Source of the DNA: Armigeres subalbatus
Lineage: Eukaryota > Arthropoda > Insecta > Diptera > Culicidae
Assembly (NCBI RefSeq): GCF_024139115.2
Contig: NC_085140.1
Span: 233,990,371 to 234,054,370 of the forward strand
Reading direction: 5' to 3'
DNA: 64,000 bases
Part shown: one piece after another, positions 22,975 to 34,060 of the stretch
Numbering within the stretch: position 1 is the stretch's first letter
Layout: every line of letters begins with the position of its first letter
The notes under the pieces: model-generated
Databases searched by the model: none
Told to the model about the DNA's origin: nothing
What the model saw: the letters and a program-made list of their open reading frames with translations, nothing else
Program-made: the position numbers and the translations under genes

Positions 22975-23425
22975 GGAAGGGATCACATTTACCGTTGGCT
23001 TTTGCCGAGCAACTGCCTACTTATGAAGAAGGGATCACATCCACCATTTCTTAATCTGAGCAAACACCTTCTTTAAAAAAAAGGGTTCCCATCTACAATT
23101 GCCTTAATGCGGCAAAACGCCTGTTTTAAAGAATAGGTTTCTTCCACCATAGTCTTAAAAAGTTATTTCCAAAGAAGGATTGATCCCACCAATGCCTTAT
23201 CCTGGGAACGTCTACATCTAACGGGCTAAGAAGGAATCATATTTACTATTGCCTTGATCCGGACAAACGGATATTTGCGAAGAAGGATTACGCGGATTAT
23301 CCGAAAACATCTACTTTTTAAGAAAGGATGACATCCACCATTGCGTTATCCATATTGCCCTAATCCGGGCTACAGTCAACCTTCACATTCACCATTGCTC
23401 AGTTTCGGAGTATGCCTACCGTGTG
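22975..23425. repeat. degenerate ~60-bp tandem repeat
   Basis: The phrase GAAGAAGGGATCACATCCAC followed by CATTGCCTTAATCCGG and CAAACG recurs about eight times with variable spacing. Confidence 0.55.
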
Positions 23426-23550
23426 GGACCGAAATCCGAAATACCTGTTTTTTACGGGTAGAGCATAATTGCACCAAAAGCAAATATTTTTTAATTGCTT
23501 ATTGCGAATCATTATAGACAGAGATTGAACTTATCATTTCAGTATCATTT

Positions 23551-24240
23551 AGTATTCAGCCCACTAACTCATTCCTAAGACGGAATTCCGGAATGTGTTG
23601 TATGGGGAATTTACAGCGCTATGTTGCCTCTACATCTTTGTCTAAGGGTGTGCAATGTGCTCTATGTCTAAAATTTACAGCGTGAAACGCTAGTATCATT
23701 TTATATACTTAATAATAATAAGTGTTATTATCATTTAGTACTAGCAGAACGTAGGTACCCAGCGTGGCTTGGGTTTGTACGTTCAACGTTCAAAATGTTA
23801 TATTCTGCGTTGATTGCGACGCCGCACTCTAGATAATTTTCTGCGCGATCTCATTGGGTTTCCTCACTACTCGCCCCTATTTTGTATTTTCACAATTTTT
23901 AAACATGCCCCTTAGAACATATTAACTTTTTGTATATAGAAACACTGAAGAGCCCAAAACGAATTAATTAGCGAGAAAATCTTGTAAATAGGCCCAACCG
24001 TTCGTGAGTTATATTGCCTCAAAGGAAATATAAACACCATTTTTATATATAGAAAAGAAAATACGAAGAAGATATTAAGTGATACAAGCGTTTCACGCTG
24101 TAAATATTAGGCATAGAGCAAAGTACCCTCAGACAAAGTTGTAGAGGCAACATAGGGCTGGGAGTCCGCCATACCAAACATTCCGGAATTCCACCTCTGG
24201 AATAAGATCAATCCCTGATTACAAAAGATAAGCTGAATAC
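23551..24240. mobile_element. foldback element, 690 bp
   Basis: The left end GTATTCAGC is mirrored by GCTGAATAC. Arms of about 150 bp share GGAATTCCGGAATGTGTTG/similar, CTATGTTGCCTCTACA and TTTACAGCGTGAAACGC. The centre is unrelated sequence. The arm motif (CTCATTCC...AATGTGTTGTATGG) resembles the foldback at 40318-40739. No TSD is clear. Confidence 0.75.
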
Positions 24241-24244
24241 AAAT

Positions 24245-24905
24245 CGAAGGGATCGCTTCTCAAGGTGCGTATTGAACAATTTACAGTGGTACTACTTGAG
24301 GCTTATGGGCTACAGCTCTTCGATAACCTACGCCGAATGGAGTATCCTTCTCAACTGGACTCGATCCTGGGCCAATCGCTTCCAGTCGCCCTGAACATAG
24401 GGCTGCAAAATGGTGGGTTGACATCAAGGAAGGAGCGCCCAACAGAGCTCCGGTCCCCACAAGTTTCACGCTTCCACGGGTCGTCCGATGACAAAAGACC
24501 GCCAGCTAAGGGTTGTGTACTTAGCTGGTAGTGCAGCCTGGGCACTGTTGTCCTTCTGGCTAGAGTGCGAAGGTACGCCACGAGCGTCTGTTCACCAGGA
24601 GGTGCGGCTCAAACAGCGTCTGCCTGCAAGCCGCAATGCAATGCAAGCCGCGTTTATCGGTAAAGTACTGAGAGTAGAGCTCGACACTCCAGCTATTTTT
24701 TCTGAGCTGAATATATATGTCCCGGGAAGATCATTGTGACAGCGAGATTTCCTGCTGTCGGGCACAACACTCGATACGGATAACATGATCCCATTAGGTT
24801 CATAGCAACGGAAGGATCCATTAACAATTCGACTTTGTTACCCCTGCTTATTGACTTGGAAGCTATTTCCGCTGGCGGTCTAAAAATGCAGAGATTATTT
24901 ATCAC
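24245..24905 (+). mobile_element. decayed CR1/Jockey-type LINE 3' part
   Basis: Pieces in several frames match the C-terminal region of the LINE at 18-21.4 kb: AMQAAFIGKVLRVELDTPAI and SELNIYVPGRSL, then HNTRYG and HDPIRFIATEG. Stops and frameshifts are frequent. Confidence 0.6.
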
Positions 24906-24961
24906 TTTTCGCAGAACAAACTTTGGCTACAATAATTGTTTTTATTTGTGTTTGGGGTGAT

Positions 24962-25104
24962 TCAAATATGACATCCACTACTTTTTGGGATTTCTAGACC
25001 CCCTCCCCCTCTGTCACGCTTTTTTGTATACCTAGTACATGTACTGTCACAAAATCTTAGACCCCCTTTCCCCTAAAACCTGTGACATCATTTTTGAACG
25101 ACCC
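24962..25104 (+). mobile_element. MITE family Q, copy 1
   Basis: Ends TCAAATATGACATC and GACATCATTTTTGA form a short TIR. The core has GACCCCCTCCCCCTCTGTCA and the palindrome AGTACATGTACT. A second copy lies inverted at 56224-56358. Confidence 0.75.
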
Positions 25105-26300
25105 CTTTTCGTTCTTTTAACAATGGCTGACACAAGCTCGATTTTATTCTGTCCAAAAATGTGTTTAGTGCTTTAGTGAAGGCAAATACCTACTTGAATA
25201 AATAAAATACATTCCACAGATACCCCATTTCACGGTAGAGCCTGGTGGGGTTTGTTCGCCTTTCCTTCCGCATCGCCCTGAAAAGTAGCCAGCCATACAT
25301 AATACTGATGTTTCATCCCTGCATGCACTGCGCAAAACTTCCCGTATGACATAAAAGTTGTGGAAAAGTGCCAAACAAGGAACAACACGCGCGCGCTCGC
25401 GACCGCACTCGACTCGCGCAACTTGCGGAAGGAAACCGGCTACCAACCAAAGCTAAGATGATAAATGGCAACACGCTTGGATGCTGTAGCTTTCTGCTCA
25501 TATTCGAGATGGTGCCACTGCACTGGCTGGGTTAAAACAAACCGCGGGGGGAGCGGATTTTGGTCTTGTTTGCTTCTCTGTTTCCCTTTTCCGGACAGGG
25601 CCCTCCGTTCAGGTTTCCAAGAGGAACTGCGTCGGCTAAACGGTCGGTAAACTGAGGCATGAATTTAATTAAAAAGTGAAAATTTGTCGCTTTCTTCTTT
25701 CGTAACCGATTACCTTCTTAAGACTTGTTGAGATGTGCATCGCACTAACCGCTGCGCTGCCGCTTCGCCGTCGCATCGATCCATCCATTCCTAACATAAT
25801 GCACAAAAACAACAAACCCGACCGATGCACGATGGTCACAGTCACATTCAATGAACGACCCTCCGTCGACGAACCACCAGCCAGCAAGTCCGGTAGCCCA
25901 TTGCTGCTGAGGAGGAAGAGCTGGGTTCGGTGGGAAAGACGTCAGAGTTCGACCGAATCGAAGTGCAGTTGCGCAAAGTCAAACAGCGTGAAAATGGTTG
26001 TTTTCCGGCTTGACGAACAAGGGCCGATTATGCAATGGTTTGTCAAGGTAGGGCACATATCAGGGCGCATTAGACGCGCCGCATGGTGCATGAGTCTTGT
26101 TGGCTAGTGCAATTTGGGTTTCGTTATGATGCAAAATTTTAAACAAGGGATTCAGTGGCTTCGTTAAGTTTCTCAATATTCTCCATTAATACAACAATAA
26201 GATACAAATTGATATTTGCCTGGATGCGATCATCACTAGGTTACGAAGCAGACTGTGCACTCCAGGAACCCCCTTCCCTAAATTTATTGTGGGAATTCAA
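25105..26300. other. intron, includes a CpG-rich patch
   Basis: No exon or repeat identified. A patch rich in CG (CACGCGCGCGCTCGCGACCG, about 25386-25430) and the relatively GC-rich stretch 25450-26050 stand out from AT-rich flanks. This could be old TE or regulatory DNA. Confidence 0.35.
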
Positions 26301-27160
26301 GAGATTATCACTGGATAACTTGCCATGGAAATTTAAAAAAAAATCCGTTGGATTTTCAAATAATTTTACGTTGAAGTTCTGGAAAATTTCCAATGGAACT
26401 TTGGGAAAATCTCCCGTAGAAATTTGGTAGAAATTTTCGTGCCAATACTTGAGAAGTTTGCGTGCAAATGAGTGCAAACTTCTCGTGTATACTCTGCAGA
26501 ACTTTTTATGGAAATTCAGAAAAAAAAAATCCTGTTGAACTTTAGGAGTATTTCCCGTGAAAATTTGGTAGAACTTCAAGAGGAAGAATTTTCTGGGGAA
26601 ATTGAAAATAATCGCATTCAAGCATAACACTGAATGCAAGGAACGTTGTAAAGCATTCCATAACTATGGGGGGTTATACTCGATAGAAATAGGAGTTATA
26701 GAAATCACGATTCGTCAATTCGATGGCTATTGATCTTTTTATGTGAGACGCCACCAACAATTTGTCAAGAATCGTGGATCTCATCTAAGCAATTCTAATG
26801 ATTAAACGTGACGTTGATCAATCACACATCAGTATCATTAAAGGTACAACAACCTTGACACTGTTTGTCGCATTTGAAGTGACACCAACTGGCAACTGGT
26901 TTCTCCAGTTAACTTGAGTCAACGATCAACTGAATAATCAACGACAACAAATCCAATACGCAGGGTCAATCATCGCCAATCGACGAACGGAAGAAGCCAA
27001 CGAACTGAAATAAAATGAAAACTTCAACTAGTACAAACCGATCAATGATGTCTAACAAGGGCGGGAAAACATTCCAACGGCTACAAATGGAAAACAACGA
27101 TAAAAACAGAGGCAAACAGAAAAGCAATAATTATTGACCTTCTCAAGCATCATTATTTAT
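26301..27160. other. intron, AAATTTC-rich repeats
   Basis: 26310-26600 has GGAAATTT/AAATTTTCC-type degenerate repeats. The remainder shows nothing. Confidence 0.4.
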
Positions 27161-27900
27161 AAATTTTTCACATCTCAAAGCATTCGCTCCGTGGTCCCGA
27201 GCATGTTGGAGTGTTAACGCCAACCAGGGAGAGAGAGACCCCCAGCCCCAGAGCAGTTAAGTTATGGGCTGCTGATGCAATTGGAGGAACCCAGGCCAGA
27301 AGCCGGTTTAATGCCGCCGAGCAGAAGCTGCAACTCGGATCCACTTTCATCAGTGTTGTTATTTTTTAAATACCAACAACAGCATTCGCTCGAAATGTTT
27401 TCATTTTCATTTCATGAACGATCGAATTCCTTGTGTTTCTTGGCGCGGCTCTGCCCCAGCTTAGAGGCGAAGGAGGATCTTCCTTCGCTTCTTCGTTCGG
27501 CGGCGGAGGTCGTTTCGTGACTTGTTCATCGCGGCATTTACCACAAGCGGCTTACGGCTTCTGCTGTTTTAAAATCATTTAATCGACAATTGAAATATTA
27601 CTATTATTTCCATTGATTAATTGAATATCATTGATCGTGGCGGCGTCGGCGGCCGCGTTCGTTCTCGGCAGCAGTTCGATCCGCACCGACGATGTGATTC
27701 GATCGAGAGCAATTTAAATTCATTTAGCTGACTCCTACTGGCTCGGCTGCTGGTCACTTCTTTCGGTGGGATGTGCCATTTCTCAACCCAGGCGAACGAT
27801 TTGCTCTGGTTAGCGGAGAGTCTATGTACGTTCTGGCGAGCTTGGCTCCATGCAACGAGCCTTGCATTGGCGAAGAGTGAACTGCATTAATTAACTATTT
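27161..27900. promoter_or_regulatory. non-repetitive GC-richer block, possible enhancer
   Basis: About 700 bp without repeat signatures. It has GC-rich patches (GGCGGCGTCGGCGGCCGCG near 27640) next to TTAATTGA/TCATTTAATCG motifs of homeodomain type. No ORF with splice context. The call is speculative. Confidence 0.25.
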
Positions 27901-29496
27901 GTCGTGTATTAACTGCGTTCGTTTACAAATTAGTTGTTGTTTGTAGAGAGTTCTCCATCTTGGGTAGTTGAATAATAGCTTTTACAACTAGTTTGTGTTT
28001 TGTGGAATTGAATTAGCTGACGCCTCTGCTAGATTCTTTGTACATGAACAGTGAATTTGTTTGCCGATCGGCAAACATGTTTTCTTTTTAAGTTACTGCA
28101 TTGCAGACAACGAAATGGAATGGATAAAAATTGTGAATTTAAATTACAGTCTGACATGGGAAGCACAAGACGAATGTCGAAATAAAAAAAATGGATTTAA
28201 TATTCCCCAATAAGGAACGATCTGATCAAATACCAATTACGATATTCCTTAAGATCAAAGAACTTTATTCGTGGAATTACCTACTTATCGTAACATTATA
28301 CGAATATTCCCCGATCGTTCAACGGAAAAATGATTTTAATACGTAGAAACAAAATATAATTTGATTTATTTTAAATAAAAATCTATTCTCTGATGGAATA
28401 TCTATCCATTGACCTACATATGAACCATTCGTGCATTACAAGAAAATGGCGAAACTCATAGTTTCAACATCGTACATATATTACGATAAAAACTCGCAAG
28501 GCACAAATCATAAGAGGTCAGCAGAACGATTATTCAGTTCATTATTGATAATTGTTGCCGCAAGGCTGTGACCATAATTGAAGCAGCAACTTCGGATGAC
28601 TGTGTAAATAAAAACCAGATACCAGTTGCATTGATAGCACACCGCCAGCTACTATCTACTAAGAGCCATTCAACAATTCACTGCAAGAAAATGACACCTG
28701 CACTCATTGTAGGACATTCTGAGCTGTTGTCGGCAGCCTTGTACTGTCTCGTTACCCTCAATATGGCATATTGGCAGAGATTCTTCAAAAGTTCAATTGA
28801 TCCTATTATTAACTTTAGAAGCGATAGTGCTGTCTTATCAAAAAATCCGTTTCAAATTGAGACTTGAACTTGCATTTAGCAAAAATTATCAGCACCCGAA
28901 CGACCTTTCCAATGAAATCGAAAATTATTCCTACAGTAATCAATTATTTATGATAACTCAATATTTTTTTCTTGTCTGACATTCCATTTTCCGCTGCTCG
29001 TATTGATTGTTGAATAATGCATTGCACTCGCCCATAAATCATTCTCAAACGACGCGACGGATGTATGAAATTGGATTTTAAAATCACTAAATCATGCCAA
29101 AAAACTTGTTCGAAATTCGTTAGGAATTCAAGTGCGCCACCTGCTTGTAGCATAGGAACGAAAGAAAATGTGGGCATTTGCGCACACCTTCCCGTTCGAA
29201 CGAGTCAGACGCTTGACACCAAGTGCAATGATAGGCTCGGTGGTTCGGTCGGTGCATTCCAATCCTGTGCTGGTTCCTCAAAGCTGCTGTTTTCAGGCGT
29301 GGTTTCTTCGATGCAGCTAGAATGCCTTCACCCCACACTGGGCCAGACTGTATGGTCAAAAAATCTTTTTCTGTTTTCAGTTGCATGGTATCATAATAGT
29401 GAAGCTATTATGTTCATACATATATGTAAATTGATTTATATTTTTTATGCAAATTGTTTGGCCATGGATTCGGTCGTCCACAAAATCATCTAAACA
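27901..29496. other. intron, nothing recognised
   Basis: ORFs at 28568-28867 and 29065-29493 (plus) have no domain and no splice or promoter context; treated as chance. Confidence 0.4.
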
Positions 29497-29499
29497 AAT

Positions 29500-29998
29500 A
29501 AAACAAAGTCGGCATTTGTACGACCGCGCAACAATCAAGAATAGGCAGCCCATTTTTTGCTAACTTTTATTCGTTTTCTATTTACAAGGAAAAACAGAAA
29601 TGGTTTGAAAATCAAAACCTCATCTTTTCAATGAAATGGTTTTTAAATTTTGACCATCTATATATCTCGGGTATCTATTCAAAAAAACGTATGTGATTTT
29701 GTAAACAAATATTCAAACGTCGATTTGTCCAATCTGAAAGCACTCCCCCGCAAACCAACAACACCAACAGGTAGCCGAAGGCTTCCCCTACCTGTCTGTG
29801 GTGATGGTTGGCGTAGGAGTGCTATCAGATTGGACAAAACGACGTTTGAATCTTTGTTTACAAAATCACATACGTCCTTTTGAATAAGTACCCGAGATAT
29901 AAAACAAAGTTGGCATTTGTACGACAGCGCATCATTCAAGAATAGACGGCCCAATTTTTGCTTATTTTCGTTCGATATTTGTTTTCTTCTTCTATTTA
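29500..29998. repeat. ~90-bp direct repeats flanking a MITE
   Basis: AAACAAAGT(C/T)GGCATTTG, GTACGAC(C/A)GCGCA, TCAAGAATAG and CTATTTAC occur in order at about 29501-29585 and again at 29903-30000, with family P copy 3 between them. Confidence 0.65.
29662..29900. mobile_element. palindromic MITE family P, copy 3
   Basis: 239 bp. The ends are ATATCTCGGGTA/TACCCGAGATAT, unlike copies 1-2, while the inner arms (TTTTGTAAACAAA, TTCAAACGTCGATTTG, GCACTCCC) are the same. The outer arm has therefore changed. Confidence 0.85.
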
Positions 29999-30039
29999 CG
30001 CTGGATCTGGAAAAAATGAAAATCAACAAACTTAATTAT

Positions 30040-30262
30040 TTTTGCCGAGATCTCAGCATTTTTTGTTTATTTTCCCGAGGTGGGCACCGCCGATGATTTT
30101 TGCCGAGATATCAGTAAAAGTGACGTTTCAGTTGCTGAGATACGGTTAATATTTTGCCGAAAATCAGAAATAACCCAATTTTTCTGCCGAATTTCAGTTC
30201 TGAAATTTACTGAGGTACAGCGGTGCCCAATTTTGCCGAGCTCGAGAAAGAAAAACTTAGTG
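30040..30262. repeat. TTTTGCCGAGATATCAG repeat element
   Basis: TTTTGCCGAGAT(A/C)TCAG or TTTGCCGAAAATCAG recurs four to five times, with GTGGGCACCGCC near the left and CAGCGGTGCCCAATTTT near the right as an approximate inverted pair. It is probably a MITE. Confidence 0.5.
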
Positions 30263-31007
30263 TAAAGATCCAATCTCTTTGATGAAGTTGGTTAAGGTGA
30301 ATCGCATTGGAATCCAATTTCAAAACTACACAGCGCTTTCAGGGGCACATAACTCAAAAAACAACCGACAGGCAAAAGCGAAAAACATGTTGTCACCTTT
30401 GCTCACTTGCAGTATACACAAAAAAAAAATGTTTTTATATGTGCTAATCGCCCATAAATTTAAATTTGTGCGAGCAAAAACGCGAAATGAGGGCTAGAAC
30501 GGTCATTGTTGATTCAGTTCAGCACCACATAAAAAGAAAATTTTCCAATAATTCTGGATTCTAGAAATTTTAAGTTCCAGCCCATTCCATCTCTTTGGAC
30601 ACCAATGACTCTATGGATAGCTTGAAAACACCTGCAAAATAAGCTACCGAGATAGGGCAATGCATCTTCAGCTCATATTATCGTAGACAGTATATCAGCA
30701 GGCTCCATGCTGATCTACAACAAGTGTCTCCGGCTTAGCTATTTCATTTTATTTTGGAAATCAGCAAAAGTTATCTCTAAACGGAATCCTGGGGATGGAT
30801 CCAATTTTTTTTGACGTAAACTGCGTCTTAGGAGAAGGCTCGGATACAGGGGGTAAAACGGGAATTTCCAAATTCGAGACCGTCTCAAAATTAGGAGAGA
30901 TTTCAAACGCTAATAGCTAATAGCGTCTTTCGATGGATTTTCGAGAATTTCTTATCAATCGATCCGGAAATTCTTCAGAAGTTTGTCAATTCCATCAATA
31001 GTATTGC
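30263..31007. other. intron, nothing recognised
   Basis: No gene or repeat pair seen. Confidence 0.4.
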
Positions 31008-31857
31008 TGATCAACGTTAAACTATTGCAAATTTTATTTCTTTCCCAACCCGGTAAAAAAAATCAGAAATAATCAATCCCGGTAATGCATCCCCAACACG
31101 GACATCAGATTGATGTAAGGTACGGGCCTTTTGGCCCATAGCGTCATTTTATTTCAGGGTTTCACGGAGAGCGGGCCAGGGCGTTCAGAAGTGGTCCCAG
31201 CGACAATGGCTTTCGCAGCGGTGGTGGTACAGCAGTAAACTTTTCGCTACGGTGGTGGCGGTCGTGGTAGCAGCAGCGCATCATTTACGACCGTATACCA
31301 ATCAGCATCGTCGGAGGATCTGGCAATCGACAGCGACTGTAGCGCCAAATCATCGAATGGCGGTCGTGGTTGCCCAGCCCAGCCTAGTGGTTGCTGTTAG
31401 TGAGAAATAAATCGAGTTTTTTCAGGACCATATTATATTTGGAAAACATATTTTTTCCAAAGTGCAATCACTAGGAACTGAAAAATTCTCTGTAATGAAA
31501 TTTTTTAGCGTAATTCTGAGTTATAGGATTACTACTCCGGGACTTCATCTCATAGCTCCGATATTCATCCCAAGAAAACAAAGCAATGAAAAGAAATAGG
31601 ATTTTTTTTGTGTTTTTTTTTAGCAGTGAGCTATATTTATGTAACAAAATATACAAAATATAGCCAAAAGTCCAAAATATATTCAAATGTCCAAAATACC
31701 ATCGTCATACGACTCGGAAACTCTCCATCAATATGCAAATTATATTGAAAATTTTTGAATGTCAACATTAAACTATTGAAAATTTCAATTCATTCCAAAC
31801 CCAGTAAAAAATTCAGACCTAATCCCGTGCATGCATCTCCAACACGGACATAAATTC
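31008..31857. repeat. ~100-bp direct duplication with 650-bp spacer
   Basis: The block AAACTATTG(C/A)AAATTT ... CCC(G/A)GTAAAAAA ... CCAACACGGACAT appears at 31008-31105 and 31760-31852. The spacer holds a Gly/Arg-rich reading frame (see findings). Confidence 0.6.
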
Positions 31858-31894
31858 GAGTGTTAACCATTTTTCGCTCACTTCGATAGCCGCC

Positions 31895-33872
31895 AAACGT
31901 TGCACATTGGGGATTTTCAGAAGCAAAAGGCTCGAAATTCAATTACTTCATCTGACGCTGCAAAATTTCCAGAAAGTACATGTTTCCTGAAGGAAAAAAG
32001 TGCGATGAATCGATTGCGCGGGGTTTCGTGCTGGGCAGACTACTTTAAAGTGCCCATTTTGCCCCAATTCCCCTAAAAATCACAATATTTCTACTATGCC
32101 TCAGACTGACGCTGATATTTCTTCAATAAATATATGTTTCCTGAAGGAAAAAAGTGCGATGAATCGTTTGCGTAGGGTTTCGTGATGAGCAGACCCTTTT
32201 AAAGTGACCATTTTGCCCCAATTCCCCTGAAATCACAATATTTCTGTTATGCCTCGAGCTGACGCTGATATTTCTTCAATATCAATAAGTTTCCTGAAGA
32301 GAAAAAGTGCGACGAATCAATTGCGCGGAGTTTCGTGCGTTTCGTTGAGGTGACCATTTTGCCCCGATTCCCCTGAAATCACAATATTTCTGCTATGCCT
32401 CGAGCTGACGCTGATATTTCTTCAATAAATATATGTTTCCTGAAGGGGAGAAGTGCGATGAATCGTTTGCGTTGCATTTCGTGATGAGCCGACCCTTTTA
32501 AAGTGACCATTTTGCCCCAATTCCCCTGAAATCACAATTTTTTTGCTATGCTTCGAGCTGACGCTGATATTTCTTCAATAATTATAAGTTTCCTGAAGGG
32601 AAAAAGTGCAATGAATCGATTGCGCCGGGTTTCGTGCTGGGAAGTCTACTTTAAAGTGCCCATTTTGCCCCAATTTCCCTAAAATCACCATATTTCTGTA
32701 ATGCCTCGAGCTTACGCTGATATATCTTCAATTAACATATGTTTCCAGAAGGGAAAAAGTGCGATGAATCGTTTCCCTTGAAATCACAAATGTTTTGCTA
32801 TGCCTCGAGCTGACGCTAAAAGCTAAAAGCTCCTAAAAGTAAAAAGTGCGACGAATCGATTCCGTGGGATTTCGTGCTGGACAGACTATTTTAAAGTTAC
32901 CATTTTGACTCAATTCCCCTTAAATTACAATATTTCTGTAATGCCTCGAGCTGACGCAAATATTTCTTCAATAATTTGAATTTCGCGGGGTTTCGTGCTG
33001 GACAGATCACTTTAAAGTGACCATTTTGACACAATTCCCCTAAAATCACAATATATCTGGCATCAATTGTATATATTGTAAATTTGGGGGAATTGGGGCG
33101 AAATGGTCATTTTACAGTGGTCTGCCCAACATGAAACCCCACGCAATCGATTAATCGTACTTTTTTCTTTCAGCAAACTTAAAATTATTGAAGAAATATC
33201 AGCGTCAGCTCGAGGCATAGCAGACATATTGTGATTTTAGAGGAATTGGGGCGAAATGGTCACTTTAAAGTGGTCCGTCCAGCATGAAACTCCGCAAAAT
33301 TGATTCATCGCACTTTTTCCCTTCAGGAAACATATATTTATTGAAGAAATATCAGCGTCAGCTCGAGGCATTACAGAAATATTGTGAATTTGGGGGAATT
33401 GGGGCAAAATGGTCACTTTAAAGTGGTCTGCCCAACATGTAACCCCGCGCAATCGATTAATCGTACTTTTTTCTTACAACAAACTTAAAATTATTGAAGA
33501 AATATCAGCGGCTGCTCGAGGCATAGCAGAAATATTGTGATTTTAGGGGAATTGGGGCAAAATGAGCACTTCAAAGTGGGCTGACCAGCACGAAACCACG
33601 CGCAATCGGTTCCCGAACATTTATCTTCATGAAACCTATAATTATTGAAGAAATATCAGCGTCAGCTCGAGGCATAGCAAAAAAATTGTGATTTCAGGGG
33701 AATTGGGGCAAAATGGTCACTTTAAAAGGGTCTGCCCATCACGAAACCCTACGCAAACGATTCATCGCACTTTTTTCCTTCAGGAAACATGTACTTTCTG
33801 GAAATTTTGCAGCGTCAGCTGGAGTAATTGAATTTCGAGCCTTTTGCTTTTGAAAATCCCCAGTGTGCGTTG
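31895..33872. repeat. 2-kb palindrome of ~150-bp tandem units
   Basis: Left arm 31895-33060: about seven direct units, each with CGAGCTGACGCTGATATTTC, TTTCCTGAAGG, GTGCGATGAATCG, TTTCGTGCTGG and CCATTTTGCCCCAATTCCCC. Right arm 33075-33872: about five units in inverse orientation. The outermost edges match too (GGGGATTTTCAGAAGCAAAA on the left, mirrored on the right). It is a compound foldback or satellite-bearing MITE. A possible 8-bp duplication ATTCGAGT lies at 31854 and 33893 but is not adjacent to clean TIRs. Confidence 0.85.
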
Positions 33873-33969
33873 GTTTGCTCTTTTTCTTTCATATTCGAGT
33901 CTTTTCGTGGCATCATCAATGCAAATGGTAGTCGCTTATGTAGAACAAATAACCTAATGCTTTCATACA

Positions 33970-34060
33970 GATAGCGTGGTGCTGTGGCTAGAGTAAGCGC
34001 ATCCCTGCGGCTATTATTGTTACTATTCTGGGTTCTAATCCCAGCGCGGCCATACTATTT
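33970..34060 (+). mobile_element. tRNA-like SINE head or tRNA pseudogene
   Basis: TGTGGCTAGAGTAAGCG fits an A-box and GGGTTCTAATCCC a B-box, with a long variable arm. There is no 3' acceptor stem match, so it is not a functional tRNA gene. The downstream body is undefined. Confidence 0.4.

Noticed and set aside
29065..29493. 142-codon plus-strand ORF
   Set aside because: No domain, no promoter or splice context, and composition like flanking intron.
31854..33900. 8-bp ATTCGAGT as the TSD of the 2-kb palindrome
   Set aside because: The repeats are not adjacent to the mirrored edges and the sequences inside them are not inverted copies.
33970..34060. Functional tRNA gene
   Set aside because: A/B-box-like motifs are present but no matching acceptor stem; better explained as SINE or pseudogene.
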